Below are positions 25,944-35,363 of a DNA stretch of 64,000 bases, piece after piece. The position numbers and the translations under genes were made by a program. A model generated the notes under the pieces. The model had not been told where the DNA came from. It ran no database searches and was given only the letters and a program-made list of their open reading frames with translations. The DNA comes from Psychrobacillus insolitus (GTDB taxonomy: Bacteria; Bacillota; Bacilli; Bacillales_A; Planococcaceae): NCBI RefSeq assembly GCF_003254155.1, contig NZ_QKZI01000001.1, positions 558,001 to 622,000 of the forward strand. Reading direction: 5' to 3'. Within the stretch, counting starts at the first letter, position 1. Each line of letters begins with the position of its first letter.

Positions 25944-26594
25944 ATGAAACCAAAAAAGAATCGCTCGTTCAAAACGAAACTTTGGATGATTGTTTTACTC
26001 CTTCCAGTCACAGTTACGATATATATTTTAGGAATCATAGGCTGGCAAGAATTACAAAAGATACCTGAAAGTATAAATTTTCTAAAGCAGGATTCAACAA
26101 TGGACGTACCAAAAGAATATATAACGATTTATCAAGATGCGGAAGAGGTATATGGGGTTCCTTGGACTTTACTTGCTGCACATCATCGAATTGAAACAAA
26201 GTTTTCCACAATGGAACCTTTGCTATCTCCGGTTGGGGCAGAAGGGCATATGCAATTTATGCCTTGTACATTTGTAGGTTGGTCTCATCCTAGTTGTGGA
26301 GGTTTGGGGCAAGGGGATATACCAGAAGAAGACAAAGTAAACCCTGCAATCATTAAAGAGTATGGTGGGTACGGAGTAGATGCCAATGAAGATGGAAAAG
26401 CCGATCCTTTTGATTTGGAAGATGCAATCTTCAGTGCTGCTAATTATCTTGCAGCGGGCGGAGCAGCAGACGGGGAAATAGAAAAAGCAATATTTAACTA
26501 TAACCATAGCGATCAGTATGTAGAAGATGTGCTTCATTTTTACAATTTATATGAATCGCAGCTTGAAGGAATCCAAGCAGCGTCAACTAAATAA
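25944..26594 (+). CDS. Lytic transglycosylase-like cell-wall enzyme
   Basis: 216 aa. N-terminal membrane anchor (about 13-33), then a lysozyme-like SLT domain: VPWTLLAAHHRIETKFS near 72-88 with the probable catalytic glutamate E84, SPVGAEGHMQFMPCTFVGW near 96-114, a DANEDGKADPFD segment that looks like a calcium-type loop near 144-155, and FNYNHSDQYVEDVL near 184. It would cut peptidoglycan glycan strands outside the membrane. Substrate and role (growth, sporulation) are unknown. Monocistronic with a terminator. Confidence 0.83.
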   Translation: MKPKKNRSFKTKLWMIVLLLPVTVTIYILGIIGWQELQKIPESINFLKQDSTMDVPKEYITIYQDAEEVYGVPWTLLAAHHRIETKFSTMEPLLSPVGAEGHMQFMPCTFVGWSHPSCGGLGQGDIPEEDKVNPAIIKEYGGYGVDANEDGKADPFDLEDAIFSAANYLAAGGAADGEIEKAIFNYNHSDQYVEDVLHFYNLYESQLEGIQAASTK

Positions 26595-26600
26595 GCTACT

Positions 26601-26635
26601 AAAAAGGATGGCCTCTAAATGAGGCCATCCTTTTT
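26601..26635. terminator. Bidirectional terminator
   Basis: AAAAAGGATGGCCTC-TAAAT-GAGGCCATCCTTTTT, a perfect 15-bp stem. Confidence 0.92.
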
Positions 26636-26642
26636 ACAATAA

Positions 26643-26891
26643 TTATTTACGCATTGATTTTAAAATTAAGCTTAAAATCGCTACTAAGATAATTGCACCG
26701 ATTAAAGCCGGAATAATTGCCATATCCCAAATCACTGGACCCATATCAGGGAAGATTAACCCACCAATCCATGCACCAACAATACCAGCAATGATGTTAC
26801 CAATAATCCCGCCTGGAATATCTTTACCTAAAATTAGTCCTGCTAACCACCCTATAATACCACCGATTATTAAATATAATATAAATCCCAT
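26643..26891 (-). CDS. GlsB/YeaQ/YmgE-family membrane protein
   Basis: 82 aa from the ATG at 26889-26891; the upstream ATG at 26900 abuts the GGAG. Three hydrophobic helices with the glycine-rich repeats LIIGGIIGWLAGLILG and GIIGNIIAGIVGAWIGG of the transglycosylase-associated/GlsB family. Related to general stress response in other bacteria; biochemical function unknown. Confidence 0.88.
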   Translation of the reverse strand: MGFILYLIIGGIIGWLAGLILGKDIPGGIIGNIIAGIVGAWIGGLIFPDMGPVIWDMAIIPALIGAIILVAILSLILKSMRK

Positions 26892-27020
26892 TTTTTCCAT
26901 CTCCTTTACTAATAGTTATTTACTTAACACTCTTTATATAACCAAGTAGAAAGGGATTTAAACATTTTATGTAATTGTAGGTTTTTAAAGTGTTGTAAAG
27001 CCCATATATGTCCTTGTTTG

Positions 27021-27250
27021 TTAAAACTCGCAACTAGCATGTTTACGAATGACAATCGAATACCCTAAGTTAGAGACAGCCACTGCTGTATGTTGCACAC
27101 AAATATATGTAACTTACCCCTGAATGATGACTTCCTCCATATGATGGACTCTAAGAAGTTGGTGTAGGTTAGTACCTACAAATGAACTATATGACGTTTT
27201 GTCTATCCGAATAACCGGCTTTTTTTGCTCGTAAACAGTTTGAATTAATT
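27021..27250 (-). pseudogene. Isochorismatase-family (cysteine hydrolase) relic
   Basis: On the minus strand one frame reads VIRIDKTSYSSFVGTNLHQL then MEEVIIQG, a TAA at 27114-27116, and continues in the same frame VTYICVQHTAVAVSNLGYSI and VIRKHAS before a stop at 27021. These are the lysine loop (K-x-x-Y-S-x-F) and catalytic-cysteine segment (V-T-x-I-C-V-x-x-T-A) of isochorismatase/nicotinamidase hydrolases. The N-terminal aspartate region is missing and there is an internal nonsense codon. So it is a decayed C-terminal fragment. Confidence 0.75.
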
Positions 27251-27297
27251 CAATAGAAAATCTAGTAAAATAATTTAAACTAAATATTCTAAATGTT

Positions 27298-27326
27298 TTG
27301 CCTTTTAATAGAGTATGTATTATAAT
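27298..27326 (+). promoter_or_regulatory. SigA promoter of a small ORF
   Basis: -35 TTGCCT (27298-27303), 17-bp spacer, perfect -10 TATAAT (27321-27326); the start codon is 28 bases further on. Confidence 0.6.
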
Positions 27327-27353
27327 AGAAAAAAAGAAGGGGTGGAGAATATT

Positions 27354-27461
27354 ATGGATGTTCAAGTAAATAAAAGACTTAATAAGCAAGGGGTATGGTT
27401 TGTTGTTCTCCATACTTTAGTTATTTTTAACTTCGCAGCAGATTTTATACTTATTCAGTAA
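27354..27461 (+). CDS. Small membrane-type peptide, 35 aa
   Basis: ATG at 27354 with GGGGTGGAG seven to eight bases upstream; stop TAA at 27459-27461. The peptide starts MDVQVNKRLNKQG (basic) and continues with a hydrophobic stretch WFVVLHTLVIFNFAADFILI, so it looks like a single-pass membrane peptide. It has its own consensus promoter and terminator. I do not recognise it; a small regulatory or toxin-like peptide is possible but unproven. Confidence 0.55.
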   Translation: MDVQVNKRLNKQGVWFVVLHTLVIFNFAADFILIQ

Positions 27462-27477
27462 AAATGATCTTATCTTA

Positions 27478-27500
27478 AGACAGTTTCTAGCTGTCTTTTT
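27478..27500 (+). terminator. Terminator of the small ORF
   Basis: AAGACAG-TTTCTAG-CTGTCTTTTTTTCTG hairpin with T-run. Confidence 0.78.
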
Positions 27501-27525
27501 TTCTGTTCCTTAAATGACAGTAAAT

Positions 27526-27561
27526 AAAAAGGAGCTGTCTTTATAAAGACAGCTCCTTTTA
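27526..27561. terminator. Bidirectional terminator
   Basis: AAAAGGAGCTGTCTTTA and TAAAGACAGCTCCTTTT form a nearly complete palindrome with A/T tails. It serves yfkAB on the minus strand. Confidence 0.88.
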
Positions 27562-27567
27562 CATATG

Positions 27568-28677
27568 CTATTTCACCGATCCGCTGACAAATACATCGTC
27601 TTTGTAATACATATTCTTCACTAAAATATTTGGTCCTAGGCATTTAACTGCAGGACAGTGACAATTAAGTGATTTAGATAATGGAGAAGTAAGCCATTTA
27701 TCAAATATTGCTGGCAATGTGTCCGTATGAATATTTCCTAATTTAGGTGCATCTCCAAAATCAGTCACAATTACTTCACCTGTAAAGATACTTACATTTA
27801 AACGAGATCTGCCATCAGGGTCATTTCGGGTAGAGACATTTTTAGTGTTTTTTAAACGATTAAGCAGTTTTATACTGTTTTCATTTGAGCTACATGGATA
27901 AAATGGCAGTGTGCCAAAAAGCATCCATGTATGTTCATCCCGAAAATTTAATATTTGCTCAATCGCATGATGGGTTTCTTCTAAAGTAAGTGTTGTTAAT
28001 GCGCTTGCAAAGTCTGATGGGTACATAGGATGAATCTCATGCCTTTGACAGCCCATTTCCTCAACAACTTGCTTATGAATTTTTTCTAAGTAGGGTAGTG
28101 TATTTTTATTTAGCATGGTCTCAGCAGATACAAATACTCCCATATCAGTTAATGCTTTAGAGTTAGTTATCATCCTGTCAAACAATGCTTTTCTTTGGTC
28201 TCTAGTAGGCTTTCTTTCCATCATAGCAAAACCAGTATCTATAAATTCATCCTCTGTAGTCCAATTATGAGAGATATGTAATACATCTATGTAAGGAGCT
28301 ATAAGTTTATATCTTTCTAAGTCTAATGTCAGATTAGAATTTATCTGAGTCTTTACTCCTCTGTCATGAGCATATTTCAATAATGGGAGTACATATCCTT
28401 TTACTGATTTAAGAGAAAGCATAGGCTCTCCTCCAGTGAGGCTGATTGTTCTTAGCGTAGGTATCTCATCTAACCTTTGCAGTAATAGCTCTATAGGAAG
28501 TGCTTTAGCATCTTTATTAGTTAATGTGTTACCTACAGCACAGTGAGCGCATCTCATATTACAGAGGTGAGTGGTAGTAAACTCAATACTAGATAAAGCC
28601 ACCTTCCCATACTGCTCTACATCCATGTATGCCTCCCATGGGTCATTTCGTGTTGTCATATTTTTTGTGGCAATCAT
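27568..28677 (-). CDS. yfkAB: Radical SAM protein YfkAB
   Basis: 369 aa from the ATG at 28677, which has GGAAAGGAAG upstream; the longer TTG start overlaps that site. The radical-SAM cluster motif is CNMRCAHC (CxxxCxxC) near residue 40, with the GGEP motif of SAM binding (SLTGGEPML) near 82. Near the C-terminus NCHCPAVKCLG is the CxCxxxxC motif that names the YfkAB family and probably binds a second FeS cluster. Function is not established. Monocistronic. Confidence 0.92.
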   Translation of the reverse strand: MIATKNMTTRNDPWEAYMDVEQYGKVALSSIEFTTTHLCNMRCAHCAVGNTLTNKDAKALPIELLLQRLDEIPTLRTISLTGGEPMLSLKSVKGYVLPLLKYAHDRGVKTQINSNLTLDLERYKLIAPYIDVLHISHNWTTEDEFIDTGFAMMERKPTRDQRKALFDRMITNSKALTDMGVFVSAETMLNKNTLPYLEKIHKQVVEEMGCQRHEIHPMYPSDFASALTTLTLEETHHAIEQILNFRDEHTWMLFGTLPFYPCSSNENSIKLLNRLKNTKNVSTRNDPDGRSRLNVSIFTGEVIVTDFGDAPKLGNIHTDTLPAIFDKWLTSPLSKSLNCHCPAVKCLGPNILVKNMYYKDDVFVSGSVK

Positions 28678-28833
28678 ATTAAACTTCCTTTCCAATAGTA
28701 CATTTTCTCATATTTTCATGAAAAAGAAAATAACAGTCGTGAAAAAGATTGTGTTAAAAAAGTAAAACATTGAAACTTCCAATACTCGGACAAGTTCCTC
28801 TATTAGAAAAAACAATAGAAAAGATAAAAGGTC

Positions 28834-28848
28834 ATAAGTAAAACTTAT
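28834..28848. promoter_or_regulatory. CcpC dyad upstream of aconitase
   Basis: ATAA-N7-TTAT (ATAAGTAAAACTTAT), the CcpC recognition pattern known from B. subtilis citB and citZ. Its centre is 66 bases before the predicted +1. A half site TTAT at 28877-28880 falls at about -27 to -30. Citrate-responsive repression is expected. Confidence 0.8.
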
Positions 28849-28871
28849 CACCGATAATAATTTTAATGTAA

Positions 28872-28900
28872 TTTACTTATCGACTTACTTCAAGTATGAT
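28872..28900 (+). promoter_or_regulatory. Aconitase promoter
   Basis: -35 TTTACT (28872-28877), 17-bp spacer, -10 TATGAT (28895-28900), giving +1 near 28907. Confidence 0.6.
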
Positions 28901-28959
28901 TAGTAATGGAGAAAAGTCAAAAGATAGTCACTTTTCAATAGATATTAGGAGGAATACAA

Positions 28960-31668
28960 ATGGCAGTAAGTAATTTACACAATAGCCGCGCTTCATTCAC
29001 GGTAAATGGTAAAGAGTATAACTATTATCGTTTAGCAGCAATCGAAGAAGCTGGAATCGCAAACGTTTCACGCCTTCCTTATTCAATTAAAGTTTTATTA
29101 GAATCTGTTTTACGTCAATACGACGGTTATGTAATCAAAGAAGATCACGTAAATCAATTAGCAAAATGGGGTAAAGACGCAGATACAGAAGCGGAAGTAC
29201 CATTTAAACCTTCTCGCGTAGTACTACAAGATTTCACTGGAGTGCCAGTAGTAGTAGATTTAGCTTCATTACGTTCTGCAATGAAAGAAATGGGCGGAAA
29301 TCCAGACAAAATTAATCCTGCAATCCCAGTTGACCTTGTAATCGATCACTCGGTACAAGTTGACAAATATGGTACTGCATCAGCATTACAAGCGAATATG
29401 GACCTTGAATTTGAACGTAACGCAGAGCGTTATAACTTCTTAAAATGGGCTCAAACTTCATACGATAATTTCCGTGCTGTACCACCAGCTACTGGTATCG
29501 TTCACCAAGTTAACTTAGAGTACTTAGCTCCAATCGTACATGTAAACGAAACTGCTGAGGGAACATTTGAAACATTCCCAGATACAGTAGTAGGTACTGA
29601 TTCACATACAACAATGATCAATGGTCTTGGTGTACTTGGATGGGGTGTTGGTGGTATCGAAGCGGAAGCTGGTATGCTTGGACAACCTTCATACTTCCCA
29701 ATTCCTGAAGTTATCGGAGTTAAACTGGTAGGAGATCTTCCTAACGGTACAACTGCTACTGACTTAGCACTTAAAGTAACACAAGTATTGCGTCAAAGTG
29801 GTGTGGTTGGTAAATTCGTTGAGTTCTTCGGTCCTGGAGTTTCTAAATTACCACTTGCTGACCGCGCAACAATTGCTAACATGGCTCCTGAATATGGTGC
29901 AACTTGTGGTTACTTTGCAATTGACGAAGAATCACTTAACTACTTACGTTTAACTGGTCGTGAAGAAGAACATATTGCTGTAGTAGAAGCTTACTTAAAA
30001 GCAAATGATATGTTCTTTGATCCAACTCTAGAACCTGTTTATACAAAAGTAATTGAAATTGATCTTTCTGATATCGTGGCAAATCTTTCTGGACCAAAAC
30101 GTCCACAAGATTTAATTCCACTTACTGACATGAAAGCTCGTTACCGTGAATCAGTTGTTGCTCCACAAGGAACACAAGGTTTCGGATTACCGGAAAAAGA
30201 ATTCGATAAAACGGCAACTGCTAAATTTGCAGAAGGCGATGTAGAAATCCCAACTGGTGCTGTAGCAATTGCTGCAATCACTTCTTGTACGAATACATCT
30301 AACCCATATGTAATGATCGCTGCTGGTTTAGTAGCTAAAAAAGCTGTTGAAAAAGGTCTTACTGTTCCTGCATATGTAAAAACTTCTTTAGCACCTGGTT
30401 CAAAAGTTGTTACTGGTTATTTACAAGATTCAGGCTTAAACGTATACCTAGATGAAATTGGATTCAACACAGTCGGTTATGGTTGTACAACTTGTATCGG
30501 TAACTCAGGTCCATTACTTCCTGAAATCGAAAAAGCAATCATTGACGAAGATTTATTCGTAACTTCTGTACTTTCTGGTAACCGTAACTTTGAAGGACGC
30601 GTACATCCACTTGTAAAAGCTAACTACTTAGCTTCACCACCATTAGTAGTTGCTTATGCATTAGCTGGTTCAGTAGATGTTGATCTACAAAATGATTCAT
30701 TTGGTAAAGATAAAGATGGTAACGAAGTATACTTCGCTGATATCTGGCCTTCAACTGAAGAAGTAAACGCAGTTCTTTCTTCTGTAGTTACTCGTGAATT
30801 ATTCCAAAAAGAATATGCACGTGTATTCGACGAAAACGAAGCATGGAATGCAATTGAAACATCAACTGAGTCTCTATACTCATTTAATGACAAATCAACT
30901 TACATTCAAAATCCACCATTCTTCCAAGGATTAGCAAAAGAACCTCAAGATATCCAAACACTTGCTGGTTTACGCATAATCGCGAAGTTCGGTGATTCAA
31001 TCACAACTGACCATATTTCTCCAGCTGGAGCAATTGGTAAAGATACACCTGCAGGAAAATATCTACGTGAAAACGGCGTAGAAATTCGCGACTTCAACTC
31101 ATATGGTTCACGTCGTGGTAACCATGAAGTAATGATGCGCGGAACATTCGCTAACATCCGTATTCGTAACCAAGTAGCTCCAGGTACAGAAGGTGGATAC
31201 ACAACTTACTGGCCAACAGGCGAAATCGAATACATCTATGATGCAGCTATGAAATACCAAGAACAAGGTACTGGATTAGTAGTTCTAACTGGTAAAGATT
31301 ACGGAATGGGTTCTTCACGTGACTGGGCTGCTAAGGGTACAAACCTTTTAGGCATTAAAACAGTTATCGCTGAAAGCTATGAACGTATTCACCGTTCAAA
31401 CCTTGTAATGATGGGTGTTCTTCCACTTCAATATGTGGATGGTCAAAATGCTGAATCACTTGGTTTAACAGGTAAAGAAGAAATCAGTGTAAATATCGCA
31501 GAAGGTGTTAAACCTCGTGATATCCTTACTGTTACTGCAAAAGCAGAAGACGGTACGGTAAAACAATTCCAAGCACTTGCTCGTTTTGACTCGGAAGTGG
31601 AAGTAGACTACTACCGTCATGGTGGTATCTTACAAATGGTACTTCGTAACAAAGTACTTGAAGCTTAA
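28960..31668 (+). CDS. acnA: Aconitate hydratase (aconitase A)
   Basis: 902 aa, called citB in B. subtilis. TCA-cycle enzyme interconverting citrate and isocitrate through a 4Fe-4S cluster; the apo form is an iron-responsive RNA-binding protein in relatives. Cluster cysteines: [12 protein letters not shown] near 445 and [13 protein letters not shown] near 510-517. N-terminal [10 protein letters not shown] and [15 protein letters not shown]-terminal [15 protein letters not shown] and [13 protein letters not shown] are all intact. Strong AGGAGG ribosome binding site. Upstream CcpC sites. Confidence 0.98.
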   Translation: MAVSNLHNSRASFTVNGKEYNYYRLAAIEEAGIANVSRLPYSIKVLLESVLRQYDGYVIKEDHVNQLAKWGKDADTEAEVPFKPSRVVLQDFTGVPVVVDLASLRSAMKEMGGNPDKINPAIPVDLVIDHSVQVDKYGTASALQANMDLEFERNAERYNFLKWAQTSYDNFRAVPPATGIVHQVNLEYLAPIVHVNETAEGTFETFPDTVVGTDSHTTMINGLGVLGWGVGGIEAEAGMLGQPSYFPIPEVIGVKLVGDLPNGTTATDLALKVTQVLRQSGVVGKFVEFFGPGVSKLPLADRATIANMAPEYGATCGYFAIDEESLNYLRLTGREEEHIAVVEAYLKANDMFFDPTLEPVYTKVIEIDLSDIVANLSGPKRPQDLIPLTDMKARYRESVVAPQGTQGFGLPEKEFDKTATAKFAEGDVEIPTGAVAIAAITSCTNTSNPYVMIAAGLVAKKAVEKGLTVPAYVKTSLAPGSKVVTGYLQDSGLNVYLDEIGFNTVGYGCTTCIGNSGPLLPEIEKAIIDEDLFVTSVLSGNRNFEGRVHPLVKANYLASPPLVVAYALAGSVDVDLQNDSFGKDKDGNEVYFADIWPSTEEVNAVLSSVVTRELFQKEYARVFDENEAWNAIETSTESLYSFNDKSTYIQNPPFFQGLAKEPQDIQTLAGLRIIAKFGDSITTDHISPAGAIGKDTPAGKYLRENGVEIRDFNSYGSRRGNHEVMMRGTFANIRIRNQVAPGTEGGYTTYWPTGEIEYIYDAAMKYQEQGTGLVVLTGKDYGMGSSRDWAAKGTNLLGIKTVIAESYERIHRSNLVMMGVLPLQYVDGQNAESLGLTGKEEISVNIAEGVKPRDILTVTAKAEDGTVKQFQALARFDSEVEVDYYRHGGILQMVLRNKVLEA

Positions 31669-31708
31669 GATCAAACATAAGCGCTTATCTTGATTATAAA
31701 TAATGTTA

Positions 31709-31750
31709 GAGAGTACCTAATCCATAAGGAATTAGGTACTCTCTTTTTAC
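31709..31750 (+). terminator. Aconitase terminator
   Basis: AGAGAGTACCTAAT pairs with ATTAGGTACTCTCT and is followed by TTTTT. Confidence 0.9.
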
Positions 31751-31842
31751 ATATATTAAAAAGAGTGAATTGTTTACATATTCTTACTATTTTTATGGTA
31801 GAATATAACAAGTGAGAATTATTGTAAAGGGGAGAGTGCGGG

Positions 31843-34800
31843 ATGGGAATGTCTACTATTATTTTGTCTAAACTAATCCCGCCTATCCCATCATCTTCGT
31901 ATATGAGAAGATCCTCACTCATAAAGAAACTAAAATTAAAGAGTCCATTATTTTTACTACATAGCGGAGCTGGTTTTGGCAAAAGCTCAGCACTTGCACA
32001 ATATTTTTATGATTCAAGTCTTCCCCATTCTTGGTATACAATTACGGAAGAAGACGATGATATTTCCCTGTTCTTATGTTACTTGGTACATAGTATTCGT
32101 CGTGTTGTTCCTCTTTTTGGGGAATGTTTCATTCATAAAGAAATACTTTCTAAGGATCCAACAGAACAAGAAATTACGCGGTGGTATACATTATTTAGTA
32201 ATGAGTTAGAGAAAATCGGAGGGCCTTTATACATAGTTTTGGATGATTTTCATTTAGTCGATCATGTGTATCATATTAATCATGTTATAGAGAAAATAGT
32301 GGAGTTCCTTCCATGCCATATACATCTACTCATTGCTTCACGAACTCGCCCATCATGGTCTATCTTATTTAAATTTAAATTAAACAATAAATTAGTGGAA
32401 ATCACTCAACAAGATTTAATGTTCTTTGTTGATGAGATTCAAGTATTTTTTGAGGATTATTTTAATAAACAAATAACGGAGGCAGAAGCGAAGGAAATAT
32501 GGAAGCGAACGGAAGGCTGGGCAATTGCAATTCATCTAATTGCTCTGCAACTTGTTGAAACAGGGAAGCAGCTAGAACAGTTATATGATTCTGCATTGAA
32601 AGACTTATTTTCCTATTTATCAAACGAAGTCTTTTTATCCATGTCACAAGAAGATCAACAATCAATGCTAAATTTTAGTATTTTCCCTGTATTTACTGCT
32701 CCTTTGATAGAAGAATTCTTTAATAGGGAAGAAGCGATAAACTTAGAAAGATTAGCAAAACGATATGCTTTTATTCGTATGAACAGTGATGGGAATTCAT
32801 ATCGTTTTCATCCTGTTTTCCAAACTTTTTTAGAATCAACATGGCTACAGGTAAATAGAACTTTATATAATGAAATACAAAAGAAAGTAAGCATAAATTA
32901 TAGTAAGGGAAATAATATGATGCTAGCCATTTATCATGCTGATAAGACAAAAGATGAATATTTTCTTGGTAATACCATTAGTCAGTTTGCCGCTAGAATC
33001 ATTCAAGAAAGACAGTTTGATTGGTTATTAGAGTTGTTAAAACAGCTTTCTCCTAAATTGAGAGAAGAATTATATGTCCTTTACTATTACGAAGGAGAGT
33101 GTCATAGGTATAGAGCTTCCTATGACAAAGCGAAACTGTCATATGAACAGTGCCTAATATACGCAGAGGAAGAACAAGATATCGAATATCTTAGTAGAGC
33201 AAATGCAGGACTTGCTCATATTTATTTAGATACTATTCAGCCTGGATTTGCAAAAGATTACTTAATTGATGCGGTCCACTGGGCAGATCAAAGTTCTCAA
33301 ATGAATAATACAGAAAGAGTTCAGTTGAAATGTCTATTAGCCGAGAATCTTGTAAACTTAGGCAAGGCAAATGAAGCGAGTCAATGGGTAATACAAGAAA
33401 AAATCGAAGCACATATATTAAGTGAAAGGAACTTAGATGCACGAATTTATTTAAGAAGTGGTAAATTACAACAGGCTACATCTATTTTAGAAAATAGACT
33501 GGGTAATGAACTTTGCCTAGTGGACTCACATAGAGAAACAGAAGTGCTATTATCATTTATTTATAGCTTAACAGGAGATGTAGAGGCTGCGAAAAGAGCT
33601 GCTTTAAGAGGCATAGAAATTGGTTTACGGGAACAATCAGGCTTTTTAGAAGCCGTTGGATGGATTCGAAAAGGACATGTGGAACTATTAGAAGGAACTT
33701 TCGATTTAGAAACATCAGAGAGTTACTACTTGTTTGCGGTAAATAGAATGGAAGAGTTAAATGTCTCCAGAGGAAAAGCAGAACCTTATATGGGGCTTTC
33801 AATTTTAAAATCTAGGCAGGGATTAATACAAGAAGCGATTTCTTATGCTGAAAAAGGGTTAAGAGAGACAGAAAGAGGAAATGATTTCTGGCTATCTGCT
33901 TACTTACTTCTTGTGTTGACCATGGTGTACTATGAAAGCCGTGATATGGATAGGGCCTTACAGATGGGGTTGGAAGCAAATCGCCAATTGAGTGGCTGTG
34001 GTGATGTCTATGGTGAAATGATTACGCATTATTGGTTGATGATGATTTATCATTATCTTGAACAGGATGAGCCATTTGCTAAACATGCACAAGCATTTGC
34101 TTATTTATGTACGGAACAGCAATTTGTATTTTTTATACAAAAGAAAACATTGTTCGGGCCAATGGATTTACAGATTCTTTTTCCAATTTTGCAAAAAGCC
34201 TTTTTGTTACTACCGCATTCCAGAGAGATTAAAATACTTTCAGACATATTGCAAATTAATACGAACGTAAAATACCCAGGCTTTCAATTATCCATTCAAC
34301 TCCTAGGACCATTTACTCTATTTCAGAGGAATATGGAGATTAGCGACCGCATATGGCGGAGAGACAAGTCAAAGGAATTATTAGCCTATCTTTATTTGCA
34401 GAAAAATCGATTTGTCCCAAAAGAAGAGCTTATGAGTGCGATATGGGGTGATGGAGATGAATCGACAATCAATCGTGACTTTAAAGTAGCCTTAAATGCA
34501 TTACTGAAAGTCATTGAACCACAACGATCAGCTCGTGAGGACTCATACTTTGTTATTCGGAAACAGTCTATGTATCGGATAAATCCTACGGCACATGTAG
34601 AAAGTGATCTTGACTACTTCAAAAGGTATAGAGATCAAGGAATGAATGAAGTGAATCCCTTACACGCAAAAGAAACCTTATTAAAAGCAGAGAAATTATA
34701 CAAAGGTGCGTTATTCGAAGACAAACCAATGATTGAATGGATTGCGAATGATCGTGAAAACATCCAAAATGAATATATTCTGTTGTTAGAGCGACTGGCT

Positions 34801-35043
34801 CAAACATGTACAAGATTAAACGATTTTGAAGGTACAATTTACTGGGCAAAAAAACTAATTAGAATAGATGCTACATGGGAAGAAGCCTATCGATTATTGA
34901 TGTTTGCTTACTATCAACTTCATAATAGAGCGTACGCTGTGAAGTGGTACAATCGCTGTGTAAAATGCTTAAAGCAAGAATTAAATATTGAACCTATGCA
35001 AATAACGATTCAAATGTATGAAATGATTACTAGTTATGGTTGA
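31843..35043 (+). CDS. Giant LAL/SARP-type transcriptional regulator (ATPase-TPR-wHTH-BTAD)
   Basis: 1066 aa. N-terminal MalT/LAL-type STAND ATPase: Walker A HSGAGFGKSSALAQ near 41-54, Walker B LYIVLDDFHLVD near 129-140, ASRTRPSW sensor near 166. A long TPR-like helical middle runs from about 350 to 800. Near 816 begins an OmpR-type winged helix (SIQLLGPFTLFQRN ... RRDKSKELLAYLYLQKN), followed by a bacterial transcriptional activator domain (BTAD) to the end. The DNA-binding half is SARP-like but sits at the C-terminus. It precedes an acyl-metabolism operon whose promoter carries 11-bp direct repeats, the kind of site SARPs bind. The signal sensed by the TPR part is unknown. Confidence 0.87.
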   Translation: MGMSTIILSKLIPPIPSSSYMRRSSLIKKLKLKSPLFLLHSGAGFGKSSALAQYFYDSSLPHSWYTITEEDDDISLFLCYLVHSIRRVVPLFGECFIHKEILSKDPTEQEITRWYTLFSNELEKIGGPLYIVLDDFHLVDHVYHINHVIEKIVEFLPCHIHLLIASRTRPSWSILFKFKLNNKLVEITQQDLMFFVDEIQVFFEDYFNKQITEAEAKEIWKRTEGWAIAIHLIALQLVETGKQLEQLYDSALKDLFSYLSNEVFLSMSQEDQQSMLNFSIFPVFTAPLIEEFFNREEAINLERLAKRYAFIRMNSDGNSYRFHPVFQTFLESTWLQVNRTLYNEIQKKVSINYSKGNNMMLAIYHADKTKDEYFLGNTISQFAARIIQERQFDWLLELLKQLSPKLREELYVLYYYEGECHRYRASYDKAKLSYEQCLIYAEEEQDIEYLSRANAGLAHIYLDTIQPGFAKDYLIDAVHWADQSSQMNNTERVQLKCLLAENLVNLGKANEASQWVIQEKIEAHILSERNLDARIYLRSGKLQQATSILENRLGNELCLVDSHRETEVLLSFIYSLTGDVEAAKRAALRGIEIGLREQSGFLEAVGWIRKGHVELLEGTFDLETSESYYLFAVNRMEELNVSRGKAEPYMGLSILKSRQGLIQEAISYAEKGLRETERGNDFWLSAYLLLVLTMVYYESRDMDRALQMGLEANRQLSGCGDVYGEMITHYWLMMIYHYLEQDEPFAKHAQAFAYLCTEQQFVFFIQKKTLFGPMDLQILFPILQKAFLLLPHSREIKILSDILQINTNVKYPGFQLSIQLLGPFTLFQRNMEISDRIWRRDKSKELLAYLYLQKNRFVPKEELMSAIWGDGDESTINRDFKVALNALLKVIEPQRSAREDSYFVIRKQSMYRINPTAHVESDLDYFKRYRDQGMNEVNPLHAKETLLKAEKLYKGALFEDKPMIEWIANDRENIQNEYILLLERLAQTCTRLNDFEGTIYWAKKLIRIDATWEEAYRLLMFAYYQLHNRAYAVKWYNRCVKCLKQELNIEPMQITIQMYEMITSYG

Positions 35044-35147
35044 CAGAGTAGATAAGAGAAATCTTTTCTGCTTTTTTTTGTTTGGAAAAGGATAGTTGGA
35101 TAAACAATAGATGCTTTCCAATTTGGAGCGGTTACATTCGTCGCAGT

Positions 35148-35169
35148 AATGTGTGAAAAATCACACATT
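35148..35169. other. Perfect 9-bp inverted repeat
   Basis: AATGTGTGA-AAAA-TCACACATT followed by TTTTG. It may terminate the regulator transcript or be an operator adjoining the SARP-like repeats. Confidence 0.5.
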
Positions 35170-35204
35170 TTTGTAACTCTTTTGTAACTCCAGTCGAGTA
35201 ATCT
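35169..35204 (+). promoter_or_regulatory. SARP-like 11-bp tandem repeats with -10 box
   Basis: TTTTGTAACTC occurs twice in perfect tandem (35169-35179, 35180-35190), and a -10-like TAATCT (35199-35204) begins eight bases after the second copy. SARP activators typically bind heptamer direct repeats at 11-bp period eight bases before the -10 box. Confidence 0.7.
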
Positions 35205-35234
35205 AAATCAGAGGATAAATAAGGAGGTACTAAA

Positions 35235-35363
35235 ATGACAGCAGGAATTGTGCGCACAGGTGTTTACATGCCGAATCATTTTATGACCGCAAAAGAAATT
35301 GCTTCACTTTCTAATATTCCATTGGAAGTCGTAAAAAACAAAATGGGAAAGGGGCATGGTTAA
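35235..35363 (+). pseudogene. KAS III (FabH-like) N-terminal remnant, 42 codons
   Basis: An excellent AAGGAGG site precedes ATG 35235. The translation MTAGIVRTGVYMPNHFMTAK then EIASLSNIPLEVVKNKMG matches the first ~37 residues of thiolase-fold 3-oxoacyl-ACP synthase III proteins, then stops after five unrelated codons. About 300 residues with the catalytic Cys-His-Asn are missing. TAA abuts the ATG of the next gene. A clean in-operon deletion is the simplest explanation; the remnant may still act as a translated leader. Confidence 0.75.

Noticed and set aside
27114-27413. 99-codon minus-strand open frame as a real gene
   Set aside because: Only the last third matches a protein family and the reading continues after the stop, so it is a relic fused to random upstream sequence.
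29936-31202. Several minus-strand open frames within the aconitase gene
   Set aside because: Shadows of a strongly conserved coding sequence; no start signals.
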